Below, piece after piece: positions 10,961 to 20,041 of a DNA stretch of 64,000 bases. The translations under genes were made by a program, and so were the position numbers. This DNA comes from Actinoalloteichus fjordicus. GTDB lineage: Bacteria; Actinomycetota; Actinomycetes; Mycobacteriales; Pseudonocardiaceae. Every line of letters begins with the position of its first letter. Positions within the stretch are counted from its first letter, which is position 1. The DNA is taken from the NCBI RefSeq assembly GCF_001941625.1, contig NZ_CP016076.1:1364001-1428000 (forward strand), written 5' to 3'. The notes beneath the pieces were generated by a model. That model was not told where the DNA came from. It did not search any database and saw only the letters and a program-made list of their open reading frames with translations.

Positions 10961-12016
10961 TCACTCCGCCTGCGGCAGGATCACGAGCTTGCCGACGTGC
11001 CGCTTGGCGACGAAGTCGGCCTGTGCCCGCCGAAGCTCGCGGAGCGGGTAGGTCGCGGCGACCGACGGGCGGATCTCGCCTGCGGTGATGTGGCCCAGCA
11101 GGGCGCGGAACTGATCGTGGGTGCCGAAGGACGAGCCGACGATCTGGAGCTGCCGCAGGTAGATGGTGCGCAGATCCGCCTCGACGACCGGTCCCGCCAT
11201 GGCGCCCGCCACGACGTATCTCCCGAGCGGCCGCAGGCTCCGCAGCAGCGCGGAGAACGCCGCGCCGCCGACGACGTCGACGACCACGTCGACCTGCCCG
11301 TCGCCGCCCTGGTCGAGGGACCTGACCTCCTCGTCGAGGTCGGCATGGCCCCGGACGATGACCTCATCGGCGCCGAGGTCGCGTGCCTGCTGCTCCTTGC
11401 CCGCGCCGACCACCGCGATCACCCGGCCGCCCCTGGCCTTCACGAGCTGGACGGCGGCGACGCCGACTCCGCCGGAGGCGCCGGTGATCAGCACGGTGTC
11501 CGCTCCGGTCACCCCGGCCCGGTCGAGCATGCGCAGGGCCGTGACGGAGGACGTCGGGAAGGAGGCCAGCTCGACGTCGCTGAGCGGGCTCTCCACCGGG
11601 TGGGCGTTGGTCGCGGGCACGGTGACCAGCTCCGCGAAGCCGCCGTCGCGCTCGGACCCGAGGTAGTCGGTGGTGACCAGCGCCCGCTCGTCGCCCTCGT
11701 AGAGCATCGGATCGATCAGGACTCGCTCCCCGATCCGGCCCGCGTCGACATCCGGCCCCACCTGGTCGATCCGGCCCACGACATCGGCACCCTGGATGCG
11801 GGGGAAGACCAGCGGCTCGCGTCGCCAGCCCGTCGTGGCGGCTGGGTCGTCCGCCGTGCCGTAGGCACCCTCGCGGGTCCAGATGTCGGTGTTGTTGATC
11901 GCGGCGGCGCCGACGCGCACGCGGACCTCGCCTGCGCCCGCCACCGGGTCGGGGACATCTTCGCGGTAGACGAGTCGCTCCGGTCCGCCGAAGCCGGTGA
12001 GCTGCACTGCACGCAT
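10961..12016 (-). CDS. Zinc-free MDR oxidoreductase (NADPH:quinone reductase-like)
   Basis: This is a medium-chain dehydrogenase/reductase of 351 residues with a GroES-like N-terminal part (GEVRVRVGAAAINNTD, GADVVGRIDQVG) and an NADPH fold (VLITGASGGVGVAAVQLVKA, VIAVVGAGKE). The catalytic zinc ligands of alcohol dehydrogenases are absent, as in quinone oxidoreductases. The substrate is unknown. ATG 12016 is preceded by AAGGAGG. The gene diverges from a TetR gene across an 89-bp region with two related operator-like sites, so TetR probably represses it in response to a small, perhaps toxic, carbonyl or quinone compound (inference). Confidence 0.88.
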   Translation of the reverse strand: MRAVQLTGFGGPERLVYREDVPDPVAGAGEVRVRVGAAAINNTDIWTREGAYGTADDPAATTGWRREPLVFPRIQGADVVGRIDQVGPDVDAGRIGERVLIDPMLYEGDERALVTTDYLGSERDGGFAELVTVPATNAHPVESPLSDVELASFPTSSVTALRMLDRAGVTGADTVLITGASGGVGVAAVQLVKARGGRVIAVVGAGKEQQARDLGADEVIVRGHADLDEEVRSLDQGGDGQVDVVVDVVGGAAFSALLRSLRPLGRYVVAGAMAGPVVEADLRTIYLRQLQIVGSSFGTHDQFRALLGHITAGEIRPSVAATYPLRELRRAQADFVAKRHVGKLVILPQAE

Positions 12017-12027
12017 GATTCCTCCTT

Positions 12028-12098
12028 GGTATACCGATCGGTGGGTATACCCACGGCATCATGCTGTGGTCTCCCTGTCAACTCACCGGTCGGTATAG
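12028..12098. promoter_or_regulatory. TetR-type operators in the divergent promoter region
   Basis: The first site, at 12028-12052, reads GGTATACCGATCGGT followed by GGGTATACC: a palindromic core ACCGATCGGT between two GTATAC blocks. The second, at 12085-12098, reads ACCGGTCGGTATAG and lies just before the TetR start at 12106. Both share ACCGRTCGGT, 52 bp apart. The placement fits repression of both divergent genes by the TetR product. Confidence 0.7.
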
Positions 12099-12105
12099 TC
12101 ACGGC

Positions 12106-12702
12106 ATGGCGAGTATGAGAAGCGCAGACGAGCCTCTGACCCCGGCCGGTCGACTGCTCCTCGAAGTCGCCTCGAACCTCTTCTATCGGCGTGGCATCCA
12201 CGCCGTCGGCGTCGACATGCTCGCCTCGGCTGCAGGCGTCACGAAGAAGACCCTCTATGCCTGCTTCGGCTCCAAGGACGCCCTAGTGGCCCGTTACCTG
12301 CGAGAACGGGATCGGCGGTGGCGTGAATTCCTGACCGCGCGAGTCGCCGAGCACGCCGATTCGCCCAAGGAGGCGCTGCTCGCGAGCTTCGACGCCCTCC
12401 AGGAGTGGATGGACCGCGCGGATCCGCGCGGTTGCGCCTTCGTCAATGCGCTCGCCGAGCTGCCCTCGGCCGATCACCCCGGCCACCTCGCGGTTCTGGA
12501 GCACAAGCGCTGGCTGCTGGACTTCCTGACGGATCTCGCCGTCGCCGCCGATCTCGCCGAGCCCGAGGACCTCGCCGGTCTGATCCTGCTCCTGCACGAG
12601 GGTGCGCTGGTCAGCCACGCCACCGGCAGCGTCCCCGACGCGCCGCGCCGGGCCCGCTCGGTAGCCGCCTCGCTGGTGGCCTCGGCGACCCGGCGCGGCT
12701 AG
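12106..12702 (+). CDS. TetR-family transcriptional regulator
   Basis: The N-terminal TetR domain of about 50 residues is clear: LLLEVASNLFYRRGIHAVGV, then the helix-turn-helix LASAAGVTKKTLYACFGSKD. The C-terminal ligand-binding part (198 residues in total) contains a single DPRGCAFVNA element common in this subfamily. ATG 12106 is the likely start; an in-frame ATG at 12061 lies inside the operator region. It probably autoregulates and controls the divergent quinone reductase. Confidence 0.92.
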   Translation: MASMRSADEPLTPAGRLLLEVASNLFYRRGIHAVGVDMLASAAGVTKKTLYACFGSKDALVARYLRERDRRWREFLTARVAEHADSPKEALLASFDALQEWMDRADPRGCAFVNALAELPSADHPGHLAVLEHKRWLLDFLTDLAVAADLAEPEDLAGLILLLHEGALVSHATGSVPDAPRRARSVAASLVASATRRG

Positions 12703-12863
12703 CTCTGTACCGCAGTCCACAGCTCAGCCCGTCGTCGACGTCCGGTGCCCGGCGGCTCCACGTGGATCGGTGCCGGAGTCCGGCGCGAGCGTCGACGTCC
12801 GCGCCGTCACGCCCGACGAACGAGACCGGCCTGCGCAGATCACGCCGATCGGCCGGGTTTCTT

Positions 12864-12910
12864 CATGCCGACCGGGCATGCCGACCGGGCATGCCGACCG
12901 GGCATGCCGG
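12864..12910. repeat. 13-bp tandem repeat, three full copies
   Basis: CATGCCGACCGGG occurs three times head to tail (12864-12902), followed by a partial fourth copy CATGCCGG. The copies are identical. It is noncoding and lies just after the TetR gene. Confidence 0.85.
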
Positions 12911-13100
12911 CCCTACCGGCCGCACCAGGCCGCCGACCACGCCTGCCCGCCACTCACCCGGCCGGCAGCCCTCGGGCGGCAGGGACGCCGAGCCCGCCGT
13001 CGTCGCCCACCACCGTGACTTCAACGTCGGTGACGGTCTGGATGAGCACACTGCGCACGGCACTCCGGGGGCACGCTGTGCACGGCACCGACGTGGCGCT

Positions 13101-13119
13101 CCGGCCGGCGACCGGCCGG
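13101..13119 (-). terminator. Hairpin directly after pncB
   Basis: CCGGCCGG-CGA-CCGGCCGG has 8-bp arms and a 3-nt loop, 5 bp beyond the pncB stop codon. It probably terminates pncB and perhaps also TetR transcription from the other side. Confidence 0.55.
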
Positions 13120-13124
13120 GACGG

Positions 13125-14432
13125 TCACCCCACGAACGTCGTCGGCAGCACCGGCTCGCCGCGCGACAGGGTCAGGCCCTCCCACGGGACGCTGACGAGC
13201 GCCTGGCGTAGCCGCTCGCGCCCTTCCTCCAGCGTCGGCAGTCCCGGCACGCGGGCCCCCTCACGCCACAGCGGGATCTGGAGCCTGCGGTCGTGCTCAC
13301 CCAGCGCGGGGACCTCGGCGTCCGGGTGCACCCGGTAGACGACCTCCTCCACGGCCGTCCCGGTGGGCCGATGCCTGCGCAGCGCGGCCTTGCGCCCGCC
13401 GATCGAAGCCTTGTTCTGACTGCGCTTGGCGACCGGCCTGCCGTCGACCTCGACCAGCTTGTAGACCATGCCCGCCGCAGGCGCCCCCGAGCCGGTGACC
13501 ACCGAGGTGCCTACTCCGTAGCCGTCCACCGGGTCGGCCCGCAGTGCCGCGATGGCGTACTCGTCGAGGTCGCCGGACACCAGGATGCGAGTCCCCGTCG
13601 CGCCGAGTGAGTCGAGCTGCTCACGGGCCTGCCTGGCCAGCACGCCGACCTCCCCGGAGTCGATGCGGATCGCGCCGAGCCCCGGCCCCGCGACCTCGAT
13701 GGCCGTCGCGATGCCCTCGGTGATGTCGTAGGTGTCCACCAGCAGCGTGGTGTCGACGCCCAGGACGTCGACCTGCGTCCGGAACGCCGCCGCCTCCGAG
13801 TCGTGCAGCAGCATGAAGGCGTGCGCCGAGGTCCCGGCGGTCGGAATGCCGTACCGCCTGCCCGCCTCGAGGTTGGAGGTCGCGGTGAAGCCAGCCAGGT
13901 AGGCGGCGCGGGCGGCGGCCACCGCCGACTCTTCGTGGGTGCGTCGAGAACCCATCTCGATGAGCCTGCGCCCGTTCGCCGCACTGGCCATCCTGGCGGC
14001 GGCCGAGGCCACCGCGCAGTCGTGGTTCAGCACGGAGAGGGCCAGCGTCTCCAGCAGCACCGCGTCCGCGAAGTCGGAGGTGACGGTGAGTACCGGCGAA
14101 CCAGGAAAGTACAGCTCGCCCTCCGGATAGCCGTCGATCTCGCCCTGGAAGCGGTAGTCGGCCAGCCAGGCCAGCGTGTCCTCGTCCACCAGGGCGTTCT
14201 CCCGGAGGACCCGCAGCTCGTCGGGCCCGAACCGGAACTCGGCGAGGGCGTCCAGCAGCCTGCCGACCCCCGCGACCACGCCGTAACGGCGCCCGCCGGG
14301 CAGACTCCTGGCGAAGACCTCGAAGGAACAGCGTCGTGCGGCCGTGCCGTCGTGTAGTGCACCCGCGAGCATCGTCAGCTCGTAACGGTCGGTGAGCATT
14401 CCGGTGCTCGGTTTCCCCAGGCCAGCGTTCAT
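13125..14432 (-). CDS. pncB: Nicotinate phosphoribosyltransferase
   Basis: It forms nicotinate mononucleotide from nicotinate and PRPP in the Preiss-Handler NAD salvage pathway. Family signatures are MLTDRYELTMLAGALHDG near the N terminus, EMGSRRTHEESAV, the TSNLEAGRRYGIPTAGTSAHAF region and AIRIDSGEVGVLARQAR (PRPP/phosphate site). The length, 435 aa from ATG 14432, fits the family. The gene diverges from clpS, matching Rv1330c-Rv1331 in M. tuberculosis. A 13-nt sequence inside the 5' coding part recurs inverted upstream of the start (see findings). Confidence 0.95.
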   Translation of the reverse strand: MNAGLGKPSTGMLTDRYELTMLAGALHDGTAARRCSFEVFARSLPGGRRYGVVAGVGRLLDALAEFRFGPDELRVLRENALVDEDTLAWLADYRFQGEIDGYPEGELYFPGSPVLTVTSDFADAVLLETLALSVLNHDCAVASAAARMASAANGRRLIEMGSRRTHEESAVAAARAAYLAGFTATSNLEAGRRYGIPTAGTSAHAFMLLHDSEAAAFRTQVDVLGVDTTLLVDTYDITEGIATAIEVAGPGLGAIRIDSGEVGVLARQAREQLDSLGATGTRILVSGDLDEYAIAALRADPVDGYGVGTSVVTGSGAPAAGMVYKLVEVDGRPVAKRSQNKASIGGRKAALRRHRPTGTAVEEVVYRVHPDAEVPALGEHDRRLQIPLWREGARVPGLPTLEEGRERLRQALVSVPWEGLTLSRGEPVLPTTFVG

Positions 14433-14531
14433 GGGCGGAGCGTACGTTGCGAGTGCACTACACGAGGGATGTACTCGCGCGCGAGCGCAGGTACGCGCTC
14501 GACCTCTTTTCGGACGTGACACCATGGAGGA

Positions 14532-14831
14532 ATGAGCACGCCAGTCGAACTGGAACAGACCCAGGTCGACCCGAGCGCCGAGACGCTCGGCGCGGAGGAC
14601 AAGCCCTGGATGACCATAGTCTGGAACGATCCGGTCAACCTCATGTCGTATGTGACCTACGTCTTTCAGAAGCTTTTCGGCTACAACCGCGACAAGGCCA
14701 CCAAGCTGATGCTGGACGTGCACCAGAAGGGCCGTGCGGTGGTCTCCTCCGGGTCCAAGGAGAAAGTCGAGGGTGATGTGGCGAAGCTGCACGCCGCAGG
14801 CCTCTGGGCGACCATGCAGCGGGACTCGTGA
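14532..14831 (+). CDS. clpS: ClpS N-end-rule adaptor
   Basis: This small (99 aa) adaptor delivers N-degron substrates to the ClpC/ClpA-ClpP protease. The conserved core is present: [16 protein letters not shown] (substrate pocket), [19 protein letters not shown] and [17 protein letters not shown] at 14526-14530 precedes ATG 14532. Its stop overlaps the start of the DUF2017 gene by four bases (GTGA), so the two are translationally coupled, as in the mycobacterial Rv1331-Rv1332 pair. Confidence 0.95.
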   Translation: MSTPVELEQTQVDPSAETLGAEDKPWMTIVWNDPVNLMSYVTYVFQKLFGYNRDKATKLMLDVHQKGRAVVSSGSKEKVEGDVAKLHAAGLWATMQRDS

Positions 14832-15391
14832 ACGGCTGGTGGCGTCGAGGCGACGCCATCGTGGCCGAGTTCTCCCAGCAGGAGGCGGCCATTCTGCGCG
14901 GCCTGGTCGGCCAGCTGCGCGAGATGCTGACCGCGCGCGCCGAAGAAGCCCCGCAGGACGAGCTGTCCGCGCTGACCGGGATTCGCACCGGCCCCAGCAC
15001 GCCCCCGGACGAACGGGTGCTGCGCAGGCTGCTGCCGGACTTCCACCGACCGCCAGAGGGCGAGGAGCTGACGCCCGGCGAGGCCGACTCGGCCGCCGCG
15101 CTGCGCTCGATGCACGAGCCGGAGGTCGTCGACCTCAAGACGGGCGTCGCCGGAGTGGTCCTGGCCACCTGCCCGCCCGACGGGGGTCGGATCAGGCTCG
15201 ACGACGAGCAGGCCTCGGCCTGGCTGGCCGCGCTGAACGACGTCCGCCTCGCGCTGGGCACCGTGCTCGAGGTCAGTGACGACATGCCGGAGGAGTTGCC
15301 GGAGGACGACCCCCGCCAGCCGCATCTGAGCGTCTATCACTGGCTGACCGTCGTTCAGGACACCCTCGTCCACGGCCTCACCGTCGACTAA
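14828..15391 (+). CDS. DUF2017 family protein
   Basis: This 187-residue acidic protein corresponds to the actinobacterial family found beside clpS (Rv1332 in M. tuberculosis). It begins [23 protein letters not shown] and has a C-terminal helical part ending [18 protein letters not shown]. It has no catalytic motif, signal peptide or membrane segment. The conserved neighbourhood suggests a link to ClpS-dependent proteolysis, but that is inference. Its GTG start overlaps the clpS stop, and the P1 peptidase gene starts 6 bp after its stop. Confidence 0.85.
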   Translation: MNGWWRRGDAIVAEFSQQEAAILRGLVGQLREMLTARAEEAPQDELSALTGIRTGPSTPPDERVLRRLLPDFHRPPEGEELTPGEADSAAALRSMHEPEVVDLKTGVAGVVLATCPPDGGRIRLDDEQASAWLAALNDVRLALGTVLEVSDDMPEELPEDDPRQPHLSVYHWLTVVQDTLVHGLTVD

Positions 15392-15397
15392 AGCCGC

Positions 15398-16423
15398 ATG
15401 CGCCCCGACCCGAACCCCGGCCCGCTGGACGCGATCACCGACGTCGGCGGGCTGCTCGTCGGGCAGTACGGCCGCTCGGACGACGGCTGGGCCACCGGTT
15501 GCTCCGTCGTGCTGGTTCCGAATGGAGCGGTGGGCGGCGTGGACGTGCGCGGCGGTGGTCCCGGCACCAGGGAGACCGACCTGCTCGACCCGTCGAACCT
15601 GGTCAACGAGGTGCAGGGCGTGTGCCTCAGCGGAGGCAGCGCGTTCGGCCTCGCCTCGGCCGACGGCGTGCTGAGCTGGTTGGCCGAACGCGGGCACGGG
15701 CTGTCGGTGTCGGCCGAGCCGGGCCGGGTGGTGCCGATCGTGCCCGCCGCCGTGCTCTTCGATCTCGATCTCGGTGAGTGGGGGCTGCGGCCAACGGCCG
15801 ATTTCGGCTACCAGGCCTGTGCACGGGCGACCGGCGATCGGCCTGCCGAGGGTTCCGTCGGCGCGGGCACCGGGGCGAGCGCCGGGACGCTGAAAGGCGG
15901 TATCGGCACCGCCAGCACCGTCCTCGCCGACGGGACGACCGTCGGTGCGCTCGTCGCGGTCAATCCGATGGGCGAGGTGATCGATCCGGCCACCGGGCTG
16001 CCCTGGTACGACGACTCCGGCACCCGCAGCGGGCTCGGGCTGATGGACCCGGACAGGGGAGAGGTGCGGCGGGCCGCGCCGCAGCAGGGCCGTCGTCCGC
16101 TCAACACCGTCATCGGCGTGGTCGCCACCGACGCGGAGCTGACCAAGGCCGAGTGCAGGCGGGTGGCCACGGTGTCGCACGACGGCATCGCCAGGGCGAT
16201 CCGGCCCGCGCACTCGATCTTCGACGGCGATGCCGTCTTCGTCCTGGCCACCGGAGACAGGCCCGCAGCCGCACCGGCGGCGCGGGTCGTCGCGGTGGAC
16301 GAACTCGCCCAGGCCGCGGCCGACGTCTTCGCGAGGGCGGTGGTGCGCGGCGTGCTGACGGCCACCGGGCTCGCCGGTCGTCAGGCCTATCGGGAGCGTT
16401 ACCCGTCCGCCGTCGCTCGCTGA
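15398..16423 (+). CDS. P1-family self-processing peptidase (DmpA/NylC-like)
   Basis: This is an N-terminal-nucleophile hydrolase of the DmpA/endo-type 6-aminohexanoate-oligomer hydrolase family. Conserved segments are AITDVGGLLVGQ, the Gly-rich GVDVRGGGPGTRETDLLDP, VNEVQGVCLSGGSAFGLASADGV, GSVGAGTGASAG and GTASTVLADG. The autocleavage site is probably N236-T237 in PLNTVIGVVATDA, leaving Thr as nucleophile. The length is normal (341 aa). It is the counterpart of Rv1333. The physiological substrate is unknown; aminopeptidase or amidase activity on short peptides is likely. Confidence 0.88.
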   Translation: MRPDPNPGPLDAITDVGGLLVGQYGRSDDGWATGCSVVLVPNGAVGGVDVRGGGPGTRETDLLDPSNLVNEVQGVCLSGGSAFGLASADGVLSWLAERGHGLSVSAEPGRVVPIVPAAVLFDLDLGEWGLRPTADFGYQACARATGDRPAEGSVGAGTGASAGTLKGGIGTASTVLADGTTVGALVAVNPMGEVIDPATGLPWYDDSGTRSGLGLMDPDRGEVRRAAPQQGRRPLNTVIGVVATDAELTKAECRRVATVSHDGIARAIRPAHSIFDGDAVFVLATGDRPAAAPAARVVAVDELAQAAADVFARAVVRGVLTATGLAGRQAYRERYPSAVAR

Positions 16424-16662
16424 TCCGCTGCGCCGTCGATCGTCGTTCGACTGCCCCGGAACTGGCCGAACTCATCCGCCTCGCTCCGCAGCGCCTCGGC
16501 TGAACCAGCCTCGGTGAACCGGCATCGGCGAACCCGCCTCGGCGGCCGCTCCGCGCCCCGACGGCACGGTGCCGTGCGAGCGCCCGGCCCGCCGCCCCCT
16601 CGCCGCCGACGTCACAGCCCAGGCCACTGGACCTGCTGGACGTGACACGTAGGATTGGCGGC

Positions 16663-17118
16663 GTGCTGGTGATCCGACGCGACCTCGTGGACGCGATGGT
16701 CGCGCATGCTCGGCGGGACCATCCCGACGAGGCATGCGGCGTCATCGTGGGCCCGGCGGGCTCGGATCGGCCCGAGCGGCTGGTGGAGATGGTCAACGCC
16801 GAGCGTTCGCCCACCTTCTACCGCTTCGACTCCACGGAGCACTTCCAGGTCTGGCGGGCCATGGATCAGGCGGATGAGGAGCCGGTGGTCATCTACCACT
16901 CGCACACCGCCACCGAGGCCTACCCGTCGCGCACCGACGTGTCCTACGCGGGCGAACCCGAGGCGCACTACGTGCTGGTGTCGACCAGGCACCCCGAGGA
17001 GCACGAGCTGCGCTCCTACCGGATCGTCGACGGTCAGATCACCGAAGAGCCGGTCGAGGTCGTCGAGTCCTACATGTTCTCGCACACGGGCGCCGACGAC
17101 GTGCCCGACTGTCGCTGA
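16663..17118 (+). CDS. mec: JAMM/Mov34 metalloprotease Mec (CysO-cysteine peptidase)
   Basis: It releases cysteine from CysO-cysteine. The JAMM zinc site is complete: E23 in PDEACGV, H79 and H81 in IYHSHT, and D92 in SRTD. GTG 16663 has AGGA eight bases upstream and gives the family-typical start; an in-frame GTG at 16642 would add seven residues. It is followed by cysO and cysM, exactly the Rv1334-Rv1336 order. Because the CysO here carries two residues after its Gly-Gly, this protease may also trim the carrier to maturity (inference). Confidence 0.93.
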   Translation: MLVIRRDLVDAMVAHARRDHPDEACGVIVGPAGSDRPERLVEMVNAERSPTFYRFDSTEHFQVWRAMDQADEEPVVIYHSHTATEAYPSRTDVSYAGEPEAHYVLVSTRHPEEHELRSYRIVDGQITEEPVEVVESYMFSHTGADDVPDCR

Positions 17119-17196
17119 TCTCCTCGCGCCACGCCGCCTACGGCGTGTGCCCGGATCACGCTGGAACCTTCCTTCCGCCACGACAGGAGTCTCACC

Positions 17197-17475
17197 ATGG
17201 CAGTGACCGTGTCCATCCCCACCATCCTGCGCACCCACACCGAGGGTGAGAAGTCGGTGCCTGCCGACGGCGCCACGCTTCAGGAGATCATCGACGACCT
17301 GGACAACCGCTACTCGGGACTCAAGGGCCGCCTGGTCAAGGAGGGGGCCCTGCACCGCTTCGTCAACGTCTACGTCAACGACGAGGACGTCCGGTTCTCC
17401 GGCGGGCTCGGCGCGGCGGTCAAGGACGGCGACAACATCACGATCCTGCCCGCCGTCGCAGGCGGGATGCGCTGA
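17197..17475 (+). CDS. cysO: CysO sulfur carrier (ThiS/MoaD-like ubiquitin fold)
   Basis: This 92-residue beta-grasp carrier is converted to a C-terminal thiocarboxylate that donates sulfur to O-phosphoserine on CysM. TVSIPTILRTHTEGEKSV and FVNVYVNDEDVRFSGGLG are nearly the same as mycobacterial CysO. The protein ends AVAGGMR rather than at the diglycine, so Met-Arg masks the Gly-Gly and must be removed before thiocarboxylation. ATG 17197 follows AGGAG. It lies between mec and cysM in one operon. Confidence 0.93.
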   Translation: MAVTVSIPTILRTHTEGEKSVPADGATLQEIIDDLDNRYSGLKGRLVKEGALHRFVNVYVNDEDVRFSGGLGAAVKDGDNITILPAVAGGMR

Positions 17476-17509
17476 TCACGCTGTCGAGAAGGGGCCCGGT
17501 GAGGACTGA

Positions 17510-18463
<954 letters not shown>

Positions 18464-18470
18464 CGGAGCC

Positions 18471-18512
18471 CGAGTCGGGACGGCGACGCCTCGACTCGGG
18501 ACGGCACCGCCT
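18471..18512. repeat. Two imperfect 21-bp tandem copies after cysM
   Basis: CGAGTCGGGACGGCGACGCCT (18471-18491, described by its first 20 bases and T) is repeated with two differences at 18492-18512. It is noncoding, immediately after the cysM stop. Confidence 0.6.
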
Positions 18513-18548
18513 CCGCTGAGCGGCGGATCGTCGAAACGAACCGCGACC

Positions 18549-18576
18549 CGATCCCGCGCGGGCCCGACCGGGATCG
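18549..18576. terminator. Possible bidirectional terminator between cysM and the SMP-30-like gene
   Basis: CGATCCCG and CGGGATCG form an 8-bp perfect stem with a 12-nt loop in the gap between these convergent genes. Confidence 0.4.
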
Positions 18577-18676
18577 CATGGCGGCCTGCGTGCCGGGCGA
18601 CAGCAGGCGACCGGCCTCGTCGGCCTGACCCGTCACGGGCCTCGGCTCCCACCGCTCACTCCGTCGCCGAAGGGGC

Positions 18677-19630
18677 TCAGCCGAGGAACAGGGTGTCGGG
18701 CAGCCCGACGTCGAGGTCCGGCAGCACCAGCAGCCTGCCGTCCTGCTCGAGCCCGGAATCCGTCGCGGGCGTCGCGGTGGTGACGTAGAGGTCGGTGAAG
18801 CCGAACCCGCCGAAGCAGCAGCCGGTCGGCTCGACGGCGGGCAGCTCGATCCGACGGTCCAGGGCTCCCGCAGGCGTGTAACGGTGGATCGCCGCGCCGC
18901 CTCGGATCGTCACCCACAGACAGCCTGCGGCGTCGACGCAGAGCCCGCTCGGCTCGCCAGGACCGTCCGCGACCTCGAATAACGGCCGCCGGTCCGTGCC
19001 TGCGCCCGTCGGCCGATCGAAGGTGAGCACGTCGACGCGCCGCGTGCCGCGCTCGACGACGTACATCGACCGCTCGTCGGGACTCCAGCCGAGCCCGGTG
19101 ATCTCGGCGGCCGGATTCAGCGGCGTGGACGCGGCCCCGTCGGGCTCGATCCTGGCCAGCCAGCCCCGGCCTGCGGCCCCGGCCGGTGCGGTGGCGGGGT
19201 CGAGAGCGGACATCGGCGCGGGGGCCTCGTCGTTCGCGGACCGTGCCGTCGCGGGCCACCGGGTCGCATCGGCCGCTGCGGCGTGGCTGCCCGCCCACAG
19301 CCTGCCCGCCGGGTCGACCGATGCCATCCCGGGTTCGGCATCCGGACGGGCCCAGTAGACGAGCCAGCGTCGGGTGTCGTCCGAGTCGATCAGGGCGATG
19401 CCGTCTCGCAGACTCGCCACCAGACCGCCCCGCACCCTCGGGCGCACGGCGCCGACCCGCTGCGGCAGGTCCATGGTGACGTCGACGCCGGTGATGGGCT
19501 GATAGCGGTGCACGCGGGCGTTCGGCGTGTCCACCCAGAGCAGCGACTCGGCGGTGATGTCCCAGGTCGGGCAGGCGCCCTCGGCGGCGGCCTGCTCGAC
19601 GGCCACCTCGCAGCTCGCATGATTCACCAC
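18677..19630 (-). CDS. SMP-30/gluconolactonase-like beta-propeller lacking metal ligands
   Basis: The 317-residue protein follows the SMP-30/LRE fold: LWVDTPNARVHRYQP, VDPAGRLWAGS, GLGWSPDERSMYVVERG, GLCVDAAGCLWVTI and FGGFGFTDLYVTTA. Compared with SMP-30, all three metal ligands are replaced: the Glu of the GE(S/G)PVW motif is A19 in GACPTW, the Asn before GLxWS is T178, and the Asp of PDG is S228 in PSGLC. The NDG substrate-loop motif is also missing, and a 35-residue Ala-rich insertion follows about position 117. A normal lactonase reaction is therefore unlikely. GTG 19630 has AGGAG nine bases upstream. It interrupts the conserved cysM-rhomboid-murI order. Confidence 0.8.
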   Translation of the reverse strand: MVNHASCEVAVEQAAAEGACPTWDITAESLLWVDTPNARVHRYQPITGVDVTMDLPQRVGAVRPRVRGGLVASLRDGIALIDSDDTRRWLVYWARPDAEPGMASVDPAGRLWAGSHAAAADATRWPATARSANDEAPAPMSALDPATAPAGAAGRGWLARIEPDGAASTPLNPAAEITGLGWSPDERSMYVVERGTRRVDVLTFDRPTGAGTDRRPLFEVADGPGEPSGLCVDAAGCLWVTIRGGAAIHRYTPAGALDRRIELPAVEPTGCCFGGFGFTDLYVTTATPATDSGLEQDGRLLVLPDLDVGLPDTLFLG

Positions 19631-20041
19631 GGCGACTGGCTCCTTTGGGATGTCCTGACGGCCGGCCGGGGTCGGCTGGTCGGTGCGGACCCCCTGCACG
19701 GGGGCTTCCGCCGTCGACCGGATCGACTGTTCACCCGCAATCGATATCAGTCGCCCCGTCGGCGCCGACGATGGGGGCCGATCATGGGCTGCCTGCGCCC
19801 ACACGTCGCGGCATCGGACGACGTCGCTCGAGAGACGTGCTCGTCGTCACGGCGCGCGGGGAGCCGTCCTGGTCGCCTGCGGTGCGCGCTGCGGAAGGCG
19901 TCGACGGAGGCCTGTGACGCCCCGCACTGACCGCGTCGGTCCAGCCGCCGATCCGTCCGGAGACGAGCCGCTGCAGGCAGGAAACGGATCGGAGACGATC
20001 CGGGGCTTCTCAGGGCCGACCCCGATGCAGGGGTCGCGATC
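19631..20041. other. Intergenic region between divergent genes
   Basis: This 411-bp region holds no convincing gene. It must contain the promoters of the divergent SMP-30-like and rhomboid genes. At its right end lies the hairpin 20018-20035 that covers the rhomboid ribosome site. Confidence 0.4.
20018..20035 (+). promoter_or_regulatory. Hairpin overlapping the rhomboid ribosome-binding site
   Basis: GACCCC-GATGCA-GGGGTC forms a perfect 6-bp stem. Its right arm includes the AGGGG that serves as the only visible Shine-Dalgarno sequence for GTG 20042. Folding would hide the site, so translation may be restrained. Confidence 0.4.

Larger units (their letters stand above)
12703..13124. other. 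Intergenic region with short tandem repeats and a terminator
   Basis: This gap lies between convergent TetR and pncB genes. No gene is visible. It contains a 13-bp tandem repeat at 12864-12910 and a compact hairpin at 13101-13119, both listed separately. Confidence 0.4.
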
